Shown here: positions 50,485 through 58,682 of the stretch, piece by piece
Layout of the letters: each line of letters starts with the position of its first letter
Numbering within the stretch: the first letter of the stretch is position 1
Assembly (NCBI RefSeq): GCF_900108245.1
Contig: NZ_FNUY01000017.1
Coordinates: forward strand, 18,501 to 82,500
Source: Allobosea lathyri
Lineage (GTDB): Bacteria > Pseudomonadota > Alphaproteobacteria > Rhizobiales > Beijerinckiaceae
Direction of reading: 5' to 3'
Length of the DNA: 64,000 nt
The notes under the pieces: generated by a model
The model's input: only the letters and a program-made list of their open reading frames with translations
What the model was told of the DNA's origin: nothing
Databases searched by the model: none
Position numbers and translations under genes: made by a program

Positions 50485-50940
50485 ATGAGCCGCCTCGTCT
50501 ATGTCCTGAACGGGCCCAATCTCAATCTGCTCGGCAAGCGCCAGCCGGAGATCTACGGCCACGTCACCCTCGCCGATGTCGAGGCGGAATGCCGCACGCT
50601 GGCGCGCGAGCTTGAGCTCGAGATCAAGTTCCACCAGAGCAATCGCGAATACGAAATCATCGACTGGATTCACGCGGCCCGCGAGGAGGCGGGCGGCATC
50701 GTCATCAATCCGGCGGCCTTCACCCACACATCGGTGGCGATCCTCGATGCGCTGAACACGTTCGAAGGCGCGATCATCGAGGTGCACATCTCGAATGTCC
50801 ACAAGCGCGAGGCCTTCCGGCACCATTCCTATGTCTCGCTGCGCGCCGATGGCGTCATCGCCGGCTGCGGCACGCAGGGCTATGCGCTGGGTCTGCGACG
50901 GGTGGCGGCGCTGATCGAGCCCGTGGCTGTAGCGGCGTGA
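50485..50940 (+). CDS. aroQ: Type II 3-dehydroquinate dehydratase (copy 1)
   Basis: 151 residues, the usual length. N-terminal VLNGPNLNLLGKRQPEIYGH with the active-site Asn, Arg and Tyr; INPAAFTHTSVAILDAL with Asn and His; and EVHISNVHKREAFRHHSYVS with the catalytic His and Arg. It interconverts 3-dehydroquinate and 3-dehydroshikimate. One change from the common REPE motif is visible (RQPE). Because it lies in an importer operon away from biosynthetic aro genes, a catabolic role on quinate-like acids is likely (inference), as for QuiB/CatQ-type enzymes. ATG 50485 starts the conserved part at once. Confidence 0.92.
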   Translation: MSRLVYVLNGPNLNLLGKRQPEIYGHVTLADVEAECRTLARELELEIKFHQSNREYEIIDWIHAAREEAGGIVINPAAFTHTSVAILDALNTFEGAIIEVHISNVHKREAFRHHSYVSLRADGVIAGCGTQGYALGLRRVAALIEPVAVAA

Positions 50941-50953
50941 AAGCACATTCGTC

Positions 50954-51787
50954 ATGATCAGCGGCACGACCAAGCTCATCGCCCATCTCGGCTACCCCAC
51001 CGAATCCTTCCGGGCGCCGATGATCTACAATCCCTATTTCGAGAAGCATGGCATCGATGCCGTCGTCGTACCGCTGGGCTGCAAGGCGCAGGACTATCCC
51101 GCATTCCTCAAGCTCGTCTTCCGGCTGTCCAATATCCATGGCGCGCTCGTGACCATGCCGCACAAGGTCACGACGATCGCGTTGCTCGACGAGGTGCTGA
51201 CGACCGCTGAGATCGCCGGTTCCTGCAACGCCATCCGCCTGGGGCCGGGGGGCACGCTGGTCGGCGACATGTTCGACGGAGAGGGCTTTGTCCGCGGCGT
51301 GCTGCGCAAAGGCCGGACGCTGGCCGGCGCCCGCGTCCTGGTCGTTGGTGCGGGTGGCGTCGGAGCGGCGATCGCCGCCTCGCTGGCAAAGGCAGGCGTG
51401 TCGGAACTCGCGCTGTTCGACGCTCACGCCCCTCTCGCCGAAGCGCTCGGCGAGCGCTTGCGAACGCATTATCCGGCGCTGACGGTCACCGTGGGATCGA
51501 ACGACCCCGCCGGCTATGACATCGTCGTCAACGCGACGCCGCTGGGAATGAAGGACGGCGACCCGCTGCCGATGGATGTGGAGCGCATTGCTCCTTCCAC
51601 CTTCGTCGGCGAGGTCGTGATGAAACAGGAAATCACGCCTTTCCTCGCCGCCGCCCGGGCGCGCGGGTGCGACTTTCAGATTGGCACGGACATGCTTTTC
51701 GAGCAGATCCCGGCCTATCTGGAGTTCTTCGGGCTTCCTACTACGACTGCTGATGAGCTGCGCGCGGTTGCGCGCATCGCCTACTGA
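50954..51787 (+). CDS. Shikimate/quinate dehydrogenase-like protein (AroE family)
   Basis: 277 residues. Substrate domain: LVTMPHKV with the catalytic Lys, GSCNAI with the Asn, and MFDGEGFVRGV with the catalytic Asp; NADP/NAD domain: VLVVGAGGVGAAIAASLAKA and VVNATPLGMKDGDPLPMDVE. Departures: the N-terminal SxS that binds the shikimate carboxylate is ESFRAP, with Arg for the second Ser, and the usual NTDG is MFDG. Thus it is an AroE paralogue that may reduce a related acid rather than shikimate itself. It follows the dehydroquinase by 13 bases. A biosynthetic AroE is expected elsewhere in the genome. Confidence 0.85.
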   Translation: MISGTTKLIAHLGYPTESFRAPMIYNPYFEKHGIDAVVVPLGCKAQDYPAFLKLVFRLSNIHGALVTMPHKVTTIALLDEVLTTAEIAGSCNAIRLGPGGTLVGDMFDGEGFVRGVLRKGRTLAGARVLVVGAGGVGAAIAASLAKAGVSELALFDAHAPLAEALGERLRTHYPALTVTVGSNDPAGYDIVVNATPLGMKDGDPLPMDVERIAPSTFVGEVVMKQEITPFLAAARARGCDFQIGTDMLFEQIPAYLEFFGLPTTTADELRAVARIAY

Positions 51788-51822
51788 CATCCGACTGCGG
51801 CGGGGCGTTTTGGCGCATCAGG

Positions 51823-52515
51823 TTAGGCTAGGGTTCCTCGCGCCAGCGCGAAGTCGACGCAGCCCATGATGTGCCGGCTCAAAATCTCTTGGGCCTTCGC
51901 GGCATCCCGCTTCAGCGCCGCGGCGAGCAGAGCCTTGTGCTCATCGGCCGCGACCTCTCCCCGGAAGATCACGAAGACCATCTGATAGCGAAGGTAGCGG
52001 TCGTAGACGCCCGAATGCAGGTCCAGCAGCGCGCGCGACCCACAGGCTGAAACCAGGGCCTGATGGAACTCCCAATCGTAGCGTTTCCAGGGTTCGGTGT
52101 TCGATCGGTCGCCGGCCAGCAATTCCGCTTCCATGCGCGCAAGCTTGTGGTGCGCTGCGACGACGCGGCCTTCCCACTCCATGTCGCCGGCCTGAAAAGA
52201 CTGGGCCATGGCATGGCTTTCGAGCATGAGGCGCAGCGACGCGATATCCTTGAGGTCGAGCGCCGAACAGGGCGCGACCTGGAAGCCGCGCTGCCCTTCC
52301 GCGACGACTAGGCACTCCGGCGCCAGGCGGCTGAGAATCTCGCGCAAGGTGCTGATGCCGACGCCGTAATCGGCCCGCAGCTTCTCGAGCTTGAGGCGAT
52401 GCCCCGGCGGCAAACGCCCGAAGACGATGTCCTTCCGGATGCGGTCATAGGCCTGCTCTCCGGCCGTTCCGGCATCAGGCTCATAGGCGGGGGCGGCAAG
52501 CTCGGTCATGCGCAT
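51823..52515 (-). CDS. GntR-family regulator, FCD subgroup
   Basis: 230 residues. Winged helix at about 20-85 (AYDRIRKDIVFGRLPPGHRL, YGVGISTLREILSRLAPECL) and an FCD domain with YDWEFHQALVSACG and LSRHIMGCVDFA. It lies on the opposite strand between two importer/dehydroquinase units and is divergent from the second one, so it probably controls one or both. A short dyad AACTGA-N14-TCAGTT (52601-52626) in the intergenic DNA may be its site. Start at ATG 52515 or 52509. Confidence 0.9.
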   Translation of the reverse strand: MRMTELAAPAYEPDAGTAGEQAYDRIRKDIVFGRLPPGHRLKLEKLRADYGVGISTLREILSRLAPECLVVAEGQRGFQVAPCSALDLKDIASLRLMLESHAMAQSFQAGDMEWEGRVVAAHHKLARMEAELLAGDRSNTEPWKRYDWEFHQALVSACGSRALLDLHSGVYDRYLRYQMVFVIFRGEVAADEHKALLAAALKRDAAKAQEILSRHIMGCVDFALARGTLA

Positions 52516-52600
52516 GCTCAGTGTGGAATCGCAGTCCTCGGCCAGGCGCGTATCGCCTTCAGCCGTGGGTCAAAGCGGTTGATCATGTCATTCAGGATAT

Positions 52601-52626
52601 AACTGATGTTTTCTATTTTGTCAGTT
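52601..52626. promoter_or_regulatory. Dyad between the GntR gene and the second binding-protein gene
   Basis: AACTGA (52601-52606) and TCAGTT (52621-52626) with a 14-base AT-rich centre, in the 230-base divergent promoter region. Weak evidence: arms of only 6 bases. Confidence 0.3.
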
Positions 52627-52745
52627 GATTTTAGCGTGAGGCGGTGAGAGATTGCCGTCGACGCGACCCGGCCGAGATCGGGAGCAAGGCGGATCCGGGC
52701 AGACCATCGATTGTCCAATCCGCGCCATTCAGGGAGGACATGACG

Positions 52746-53579
52746 ATGACTGGACCGAAACTGCTGCGACGCGACGTGCTTCTGGGAGGGGCGGCGCTGT
52801 TGGCCGCGCCCGCGATCGTGACGCGGCCTGCGCTCGCGATCACGCCCGACGAGATCAAGAAGAAGGGGAAGATCGTCGTCGGAATTCAGGGCGACAACCC
52901 ACCCTGGGGTTTCGTCAACAGCGCCGGCAAGCAGGAAGGGCTCGACGCGGATATCGCTGAGCTTTTCGGCAAGGAACTCGGCGTTCCCGTGGAGTTCATG
53001 CCGCTCGAGGTCAATAACCGCATTCCCGCGCTGACGACGGGGCGCGTCGACCTGCTCTTCGCGACGATGGCGATGCTGCCCGAGCGCGCGAAGGCGGTCC
53101 AGTTCAGCAAGCCCTATGTCGCCAACACCATCGTGCTGATCGGCCCGAAGGCGGAGAGCATCAAGACCAACGAAGATATGGGTCGTTACACCATCGGCGT
53201 GGCCAAGGGCGCGGCGCAGGACACGCAGGTCACCAAGAACGCGCCGGCCAATACGACCATCCGTCGTTATGACGGCGATGCGCCGAGCATCCAGGCGCTC
53301 GTGTCGGGTCAGGTGCAGGCCCTTGGCGGCAATATCTTCTATCTGCAGCGGATCGAGCAGGCCCGCCCCGGCGTCTTCGAGAACAAGCTCGAATTCCAGA
53401 ACCTCTACAACGGCGCCTGCACGCGGCTGGGAGAGAAGGAGATCAACGCGGCGCTCAACCTGTTCATCGACAAGATCAGGGCCAATGGCGAGCTGCAGAA
53501 GGTCTACGACAAGTGGATGAAGGTGCCGGTGCACAAATTCCCCGACAGCCTCGAAAACATTCCCTTCACCGTTACCTGA
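52746..53579 (+). CDS. Family 3 ABC substrate-binding protein (copy 2)
   Basis: 277 residues from ATG 52746, which has GGGAGG 8 bases before it; ATG 52740 is only 2 bases from it. Signal LLRRDVLLGGAALLAAPAIV (Tat-like), then a body in register with copy 1 (VVGIQGDNPPWGFVNSAGKQ, PERAKAVQFSKPYV, NLYNGACTRLGEKEINAALN). It has no permease or ATPase of its own, so it probably feeds the importer at 47439-50459 with a second ligand or another affinity (inference). A strong hairpin follows, then the second dehydroquinase gene. Confidence 0.92.
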   Translation: MTGPKLLRRDVLLGGAALLAAPAIVTRPALAITPDEIKKKGKIVVGIQGDNPPWGFVNSAGKQEGLDADIAELFGKELGVPVEFMPLEVNNRIPALTTGRVDLLFATMAMLPERAKAVQFSKPYVANTIVLIGPKAESIKTNEDMGRYTIGVAKGAAQDTQVTKNAPANTTIRRYDGDAPSIQALVSGQVQALGGNIFYLQRIEQARPGVFENKLEFQNLYNGACTRLGEKEINAALNLFIDKIRANGELQKVYDKWMKVPVHKFPDSLENIPFTVT

Positions 53580-53586
53580 TGAGTCC

Positions 53587-53623
53587 GTCCCGTTGCGTCG
53601 CCAGCACGGCGGTGCAACGGGAC
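53587..53623 (+). terminator. Strong hairpin after the second binding-protein gene
   Basis: GTCCCGTTGC (53587-53596) / GCAACGGGAC (53614-53623), perfect 10 bp, with an inner CGCC/GGCG stem in the loop. No T-tract. It likely stabilises the binding-protein message or lowers read-through into the dehydroquinase gene. Confidence 0.6.
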
Positions 53624-53675
53624 GCAATCATATCCGGCTAACGGCCATCATCGAGCCGTGCCGCGGAGCCTGCCC

Positions 53676-54113
53676 ATGAAGAAGCCGATCTACGTTCTGA
53701 ACGGCCCCAATCTGAACCGCCTCGGCCGTCGCCAGCCGGAAATCTATGGGCATACGACGCTGGCCGAGGTCGAGGCCCTCTGCCACGCCACGCTGCCCGA
53801 TCGAGGGGTCGTCTTTCGCCAGTCCAACCGCGAATATGAGCTCATCGAATGGATTCATGAGGCGATCGACGAAGGCGACGGCATCATCATCAATCCCGCC
53901 GGCCTCACCTTCACATCCGTCGCGCTCATGGATGCGCTCAAGATGTTCGAGGGGCCGATCATCGAGTTCCATATCTCCAACGTCCACAAGCGCGAGGCGA
54001 TCTATCACAAGTCGCTTGTCTCGCCTGTCGTGACGGCTGTCATGGCCGGGCTGGGCGCGCGCGGTTACGCGACCGCGCTGATGGCGATGAGCGATCTGCT
54101 GACGCGGGACTGA
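53676..54113 (+). CDS. Type II dehydroquinase-like protein (divergent copy 2)
   Basis: 145 residues with the fold-defining VLNGPNLNRLGRRQPEIYGH, IINPAGLTFTSVALMDALK and FHISNVHKREAIYHKSLVS. Compared with active type II dehydroquinases, the His of THTS is Phe (TFTS), and the Arg of FRHHS is Tyr (IYHKS); Asn, Arg, Tyr of the N-terminal motif and the His of HISN remain. So the fold is intact but substrate contacts differ. I infer a changed substrate rather than decay, as the gene sits in a tight operon. Start ATG 53676 with GGAG about 7 bases before it. Confidence 0.87.
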   Translation: MKKPIYVLNGPNLNRLGRRQPEIYGHTTLAEVEALCHATLPDRGVVFRQSNREYELIEWIHEAIDEGDGIIINPAGLTFTSVALMDALKMFEGPIIEFHISNVHKREAIYHKSLVSPVVTAVMAGLGARGYATALMAMSDLLTRD

Positions 54114-54212
54114 GCCCCGACGAAACAAACTTGCATCCAGGGCCTTAAATTGCAGCGCCTTTTTCGCGGCGCTGGCCATATCGTTGCGGCATCGAATTCT
54201 GCCGAGGCCGCG

Positions 54213-55421
54213 ATGTTCCTGCTCAACAAGCACGCCGACTACCGCACTGCGCTGGACCCCGTCGATGCCGACACGCTCGGTTCCGCCGGCGCCGATGCGA
54301 TTGAGCGGCATCTTGCGCAACGGGTCGACCACGCGGCGACGCCGCTCCATGGCTTGCCGGGGCTGGCGTCGGAATTCGGCATCGGCACGCTCCATGTGAA
54401 GGACGAGGGGCATCGTCTCGGCCTCGGCAGCTTCAAGGCGCTGGGCGGAGGCTATGCCGTGACCAGGCTGGTTCTGGAGGCCGCGGAGGCGCAGCTTGGC
54501 CGGAGTTTGGGCGACGATGCGTTTCTCCTGCCCGAGGTTCGCGCGCTCGTAGCAAGCATGACATTCGCATGCGCGACGGATGGCAATCACGGCCGCTCGG
54601 TTGCCCAGGGCGCGCAGCTTGTTGGCGCGAAAGCTGCGATCATCGTCCATGGCGGCGTCAGTGAGGAACGGATTGCCGCGATTGCACGCTTCGGAGCGCA
54701 GATCGTGCGCGTTGCCGGAACCTATGACGATTCCATCGTCGAAGCGGCCCGTATGGCCGGAGAGAACGGCTGGATCGTCGTCTCCGACACGTCATGGCCC
54801 GGCTATGAGCGCGTCCCGGGCCTGGTGATGCAGGGTTACACCGCCATCGTGCGCGAGGCATTGAAGCAGCTGCTGTCGGCTCCGACGCATGTCTTCGTTC
54901 AAGCGGGTGTCGGCGGAATCGCGGCGGCGGTCGCGGCGCATCTGGCGCTCGTCCTGGGCGAGGATCGGCCGGTCTTCACGGTGGTCGACCCCGCCCGGGC
55001 CGCCTGTATCTTCGAGGCCGCCCGCGCCGGCCGGCCGATCAAGGTGGCCCATGGCGAGCCCACGGTGATGGCGATGCTGGAATGCTACGAGCCGTCTCCC
55101 ATTGCCTGGCGCGTGCTGTCCCGGGTCGCCGATGCGTTCATGACGGTCGAGGATGCGGATGCCGTCGCAATGATGAACCGCCTTGCCCGCCCCACCGGGG
55201 GAGACCCGGCGATCGTCGGCGGCGAGAGTGGCGTTGCCGGTCTGGCCGGGCTCATGCGCGCCATGGCCGATCCCGCCATCGCAGGGGCATTGGGGCTCGA
55301 TGGATCGTCGCGCGTGCTTGTGATCAACACCGAGGGGGCGACAGACCCGGTTCAGTACGAGGCGCTTGTGGGGCTGACACCCGACGCGGTGCGGTCGGTC
55401 ACGCCTCAGGCGCGGGTATGA
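54213..55421 (+). CDS. PLP-dependent lyase, diaminopropionate ammonia-lyase-like
   Basis: 402 residues, fold type II PLP enzyme (PF00291). Visible: LHVKDEGHRLGLGSFKALGG with the PLP Lys, the cofactor-binding ATDGNHGRSVAQGAQL, AGVGGIAAAVAAHL, and ESGVAGLAGLMRAM with ending STEG-like NTEGATDP. This order matches YgeX-type diaminopropionate ammonia-lyases, which convert 2,3-diaminopropionate to pyruvate and ammonia. ATG 54213 has GAGG 5 bases before it; a TTG at 54150 would add 21 residues. Overlaps the M20 amidohydrolase gene start by 4 bases, so amide hydrolysis and ammonia loss may be consecutive steps. Confidence 0.87.
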   Translation: MFLLNKHADYRTALDPVDADTLGSAGADAIERHLAQRVDHAATPLHGLPGLASEFGIGTLHVKDEGHRLGLGSFKALGGGYAVTRLVLEAAEAQLGRSLGDDAFLLPEVRALVASMTFACATDGNHGRSVAQGAQLVGAKAAIIVHGGVSEERIAAIARFGAQIVRVAGTYDDSIVEAARMAGENGWIVVSDTSWPGYERVPGLVMQGYTAIVREALKQLLSAPTHVFVQAGVGGIAAAVAAHLALVLGEDRPVFTVVDPARAACIFEAARAGRPIKVAHGEPTVMAMLECYEPSPIAWRVLSRVADAFMTVEDADAVAMMNRLARPTGGDPAIVGGESGVAGLAGLMRAMADPAIAGALGLDGSSRVLVINTEGATDPVQYEALVGLTPDAVRSVTPQARV

Positions 55422-56596
55422 GGATGTCGAAGATGGCCGAATTCGATCACGACGCTCTCCAGGCCGAGATGACCGGTTGGCGCCGCCGGCTGCATGCCGC
55501 GCCCGAGCATGGGTTTGAGGAGAAACAGACGGCTGCGTTCGTTGCCGCCAAGCTGCGCGAGTTCGGCCTGACCGATATCGCGGAAGGCATCGGGGGCACC
55601 GGTGTCGTCGGCACGCTGACATGCGGCACGGGCAACCGGGCGATCGCATTGCGGGCCGATATGGACGCGCTGCGCATCACGGAGCAGGGCGATCATGCGC
55701 ATCGTTCGCAGACGCCTGGCGTCATGCATGCCTGCGGGCATGACGGGCACACGGTGATGCTGCTCGGAGCTGCGAAAATGCTGGCGAAGGAAGGCGGGTT
55801 CGACGGCACCGTGCGCTTCATTTTCCAACCGGCGGAGGAATGGGGCAAGGGCGCGCTCGCCATGCTCGCCGACGGATTGCTCGAACGCTATCCGTTCGAG
55901 GAAATCTTCGGGCTGCACAACCAGCCTGGAATGGCCGTCGGGCGGTTCCAGACCAAAGCGGGGCCGATCATGTCGGCCGAGGACAATTTCGAGATCGTGC
56001 TCAAGGGCGTCGGCGGCCATGCGGCGCGCCCGCAAATGGGCAATGAGGTGCTGGTTGCGGCCTGCGCGCTCGTCACCAATCTCCAGAGCATCGTCTCGCG
56101 CCGGCTGAGCCCGACGGATATCGGCGTCGTCTCGGTGACCGAACTGTTGACCGATGGCACCCGCAACGCCCTGCCGGGTCTTGCTCGCATCCTCGGCGAC
56201 GCCCGCAGCTTCCGCCCGGAGATCAGCGCGAAGATCGAGGAGCAGATGGGCATCATCGCGGCGGGTACGGCTCTTGCTTACAACGTCACTGCCGAGATGA
56301 CCTACACGCGCGAGTTCGTGCCGTTGTTGAATGACGAGAGTCTGGTTCAGGACGCTTTTGTCGCCGCGCGCAGCGTCTTCGGTGACGATGCGGTCGCGAC
56401 GGCCCGCGAGCCGATGACCGGCTCGGAGGATTTTGCCCGCTTCCTGGAGCATGTGCCGGGCTGTTTCTCATTCGTCGGCAATGGCGAGAACTCTTCTCCG
56501 CTTCACAATCCGACCTATGACTTCGACGACGATGGCCTGATATTCGGTGCGCGGTTCCATGCCGCGATCGCGCGTCAACGGCTGCCCATCTCGTAA
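55418..56596 (+). CDS. M20-family amidohydrolase (M20D)
   Basis: 392 residues. Metal-site motifs: DMDAL, MHACGHDGHTVMLLGAAKM (Cys, His), FQPAEEWGKGALAML (Glu-Glu), GLHNQPGMAVG (His) and final PLHNPTYDFDD (His). This is the hippurate hydrolase/IAA-amino acid hydrolase group, which cleaves N-acyl amino acids. ATG 55418 overlaps the preceding stop (ATGA); ATG 55424 or 55433 are also possible. Cytoplasmic, no signal. In this operon it may release an amine from an imported amide (inference). Confidence 0.92.
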   Translation: MRMSKMAEFDHDALQAEMTGWRRRLHAAPEHGFEEKQTAAFVAAKLREFGLTDIAEGIGGTGVVGTLTCGTGNRAIALRADMDALRITEQGDHAHRSQTPGVMHACGHDGHTVMLLGAAKMLAKEGGFDGTVRFIFQPAEEWGKGALAMLADGLLERYPFEEIFGLHNQPGMAVGRFQTKAGPIMSAEDNFEIVLKGVGGHAARPQMGNEVLVAACALVTNLQSIVSRRLSPTDIGVVSVTELLTDGTRNALPGLARILGDARSFRPEISAKIEEQMGIIAAGTALAYNVTAEMTYTREFVPLLNDESLVQDAFVAARSVFGDDAVATAREPMTGSEDFARFLEHVPGCFSFVGNGENSSPLHNPTYDFDDDGLIFGARFHAAIARQRLPIS

Positions 56597-56626
56597 ACTC
56601 ATCGTCCGATCACGGGAAAATTGCCC

Positions 56627-57427
56627 ATGGCCCATTCGCTCAATGCCAGCTCCGCAGCAGCACCCGTCACGGCGGGGGGCAACCAGCCCGCGCTGGATGG
56701 CGAAGCCGTATACGAGGCCCGCTGCGATCTCGCGGCCTGCTTCCGGATGGCGGCGCGATATGGGCTGGAGGAGGGCATCTGCAACCATTTCTCGGCGCTC
56801 GTTCCCGGCTATGACGATCTCTTCCTGGTCAATCCCTATGGCTATGCCTTTCGCGAATTGACGGCATCGCAGCTGCTGATCTGCGATTTTCACGGCAATG
56901 TCGTTTCCGGCGACGGGCAGCCCGAAGCGACGGCCTTCTATATCCACGCTCGCGTCCACAAGAACGTGCCGCGCGCCCGCGTCGCCTTCCATACGCACAT
57001 GCCCTACGCCACAGCGCTCTCGATGACGGAAGGCGATCCGCTGATCTTCGCCGGCCAGACGGCGCTGAAGTTCTACGGGCGCACGGCCTTCGATCACGAC
57101 TATAACGGCCTGGCGCTCGACGAACGCGAAGGCGATCGCATCGCAGCCGCCATCGGTGAGGCCGATATCATCTTCATGAAGCATCATGGTGTCATGGTGC
57201 TCGGCCCGACGATCGCCGAGGCCTGGGACGATCTCTATTATCTGGAACGCGCCTGCGAGGTGCAGACGATCGCGCTTTCGACCGGCCGCGAGGTTCGCCC
57301 CGTCGACCCCGCCATCGCCGAGGCAGCCTACCGCCAGATGCGCGAGGGGGATGCGGAGTCGGGGCGCCTGCATCTGGCTTCAGTCCGGCGCATCCTCGAT
57401 CTCGAAGAGCCGATCTACAAAGCATGA
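56627..57427 (+). CDS. Class II aldolase/adducin-family protein
   Basis: 266 residues. Zinc-site pattern: GLEEGICNHFSALVPG near residue 47, THMPYATALS (His-x-His region VAFHTHMP) and MKHHGVMVLG (His). Related to fuculose-phosphate aldolase, but also to decarboxylases and epimerases; members with FHTHMPYATALS are often unassigned. Last gene of the second dehydroquinase unit, 30 bases after the M20 gene. Possible role: carbon-carbon cleavage of a ring-opened product (inference). Confidence 0.88.
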   Translation: MAHSLNASSAAAPVTAGGNQPALDGEAVYEARCDLAACFRMAARYGLEEGICNHFSALVPGYDDLFLVNPYGYAFRELTASQLLICDFHGNVVSGDGQPEATAFYIHARVHKNVPRARVAFHTHMPYATALSMTEGDPLIFAGQTALKFYGRTAFDHDYNGLALDEREGDRIAAAIGEADIIFMKHHGVMVLGPTIAEAWDDLYYLERACEVQTIALSTGREVRPVDPAIAEAAYRQMREGDAESGRLHLASVRRILDLEEPIYKA

Positions 57428-57581
57428 TGCAGGCCTGCTGAGGGCGCTTGCAGCCTTTCAGCGCCGATCAGCGTTTGCAGCGTTCCGAACGCAAAACCCA
57501 GCATTGACCGAAGCGTCACAGCGAGAGGCCGCCCTTCAGGCGGACGAAGAAGCGCGCTCAAAGCGCAGGAGGAGGACTCTT

Positions 57582-58592
57582 ATGAAAACGATATTGGGAC
57601 TGGTGGCGATGGCCTGCCTTGCGGGCTCCCATCTCGCAGGAGCGACGACGCTGGAGAGCGTGGTCAAGCGCGGCACCGTCAAATGCAGCTCGACGGTGGG
57701 CACGCCGGGCTTCTCGATTCCCGACAGCAACGGCCGGTATCGCGGACTCGATGTCGATATCTGCCGGGCGGTGGCATCGGCCGTCTTCGGCGATCCTGAG
57801 AAGATCTCGATCGTCCCCTTGAGCCCGGTGGCGCGCTTCACGGCGTTGCAGACCGGCGAGGTGGACATCCTCCTGAACACCACGACCTGGACTCTGGGCC
57901 GCGAGGCCACCAACGGCATCCTCTTTGCCGGCGTGAACTATTATGACGGGCAGGGCATCATGGTGCGCTCCGGCGACATCCAGACAGCCAAGGAGCTCAA
58001 CGGCGCGACGATCTGCACCAATCAGGGGTCGACGACGGAACTCAACCTCACCGACTTCTTCCGCATCAACGGGATCAAGAACGAGATCGTCGCCTTCTCG
58101 ACGCAGGAGGAGGCCGCGCAGGCCTACCAGTCCGGTCGCTGCGATGCGTTCAGCTCCGACCGTTCGGTGCTCTACGCGTTTCGCTCGAAGCTGACGGAGC
58201 CGGCCAAACACAGCGTTCTCGCCGAGACGCTGTCGAAGGAGCCGCTCGGCCCGTCGGTGCGGCAGGGCGACGACCAATGGTTCAACGTCGTCAGATGGTC
58301 GGTCCATGTGCTGCACGCCGCCGAAGAGCTTGGGCTGACCTCGGCCAATGTCGACCAGATCGCCGGTTCGACCGTCAATCCCAACGTCCTGCGGCTGGTC
58401 GGCAAGGAGGGCAAGCTCGGCGCTGCGCTTGGCCTCCCGAACGAATGGGCCTTGAGCATCGTTCAGAAGGTCGGCTCCTATGCGGAGGTATTCGACCGCA
58501 ATATCGGCAAGGACAGCCCCCTGAAGATCCAGCGCGGGCTCAATGCCTCGTGGAAGGATGGCGGCCTGCACTATGCGCCGCCGATCAGGTGA
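57582..58592 (+). CDS. General L-amino acid-type binding protein (AapJ-like)
   Basis: 336 residues, Sec signal KTILGLVAMACLAGSHLAGA. Family 3 fold of the large AapJ/BztA group: VKRGTVKCSSTVGTPGFSIP with the Cys, RYRGLDVDICRAVASAVFG, LNTTTWTLGREATNGI, ICTNQGSTTELNLTDFF and SGRCDAFSSDRSVLY with the second Cys, and WFNVVRWSVHVLHAAEELG. AGGAGGAGGA lies before ATG 57582. No AapQMP-type permease gene follows: it is a single gene with its own terminator, perhaps supplying a transporter elsewhere or the one at 47439. Confidence 0.93.
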   Translation: MKTILGLVAMACLAGSHLAGATTLESVVKRGTVKCSSTVGTPGFSIPDSNGRYRGLDVDICRAVASAVFGDPEKISIVPLSPVARFTALQTGEVDILLNTTTWTLGREATNGILFAGVNYYDGQGIMVRSGDIQTAKELNGATICTNQGSTTELNLTDFFRINGIKNEIVAFSTQEEAAQAYQSGRCDAFSSDRSVLYAFRSKLTEPAKHSVLAETLSKEPLGPSVRQGDDQWFNVVRWSVHVLHAAEELGLTSANVDQIAGSTVNPNVLRLVGKEGKLGAALGLPNEWALSIVQKVGSYAEVFDRNIGKDSPLKIQRGLNASWKDGGLHYAPPIR

Positions 58593-58630
58593 AATCGGCG
58601 GGATCGGGCCCGTCATTCGATTCCAAATGG

Positions 58631-58659
58631 AAAAGGGAGGCGCAAGCCTCCCTTTTTTT
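58631..58659. terminator. Rho-independent terminator shared by convergent genes
   Basis: GGGAGGC (58635-58641) / GCCTCCC (58646-58652) with a GCAA loop, flanked by A4 on the left and T7 on the right. It works for both the binding-protein gene and the RpiB-like gene. Confidence 0.9.
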
Positions 58660-58682
58660 GCGAAGGGCAAAGCCTTTCGGGC

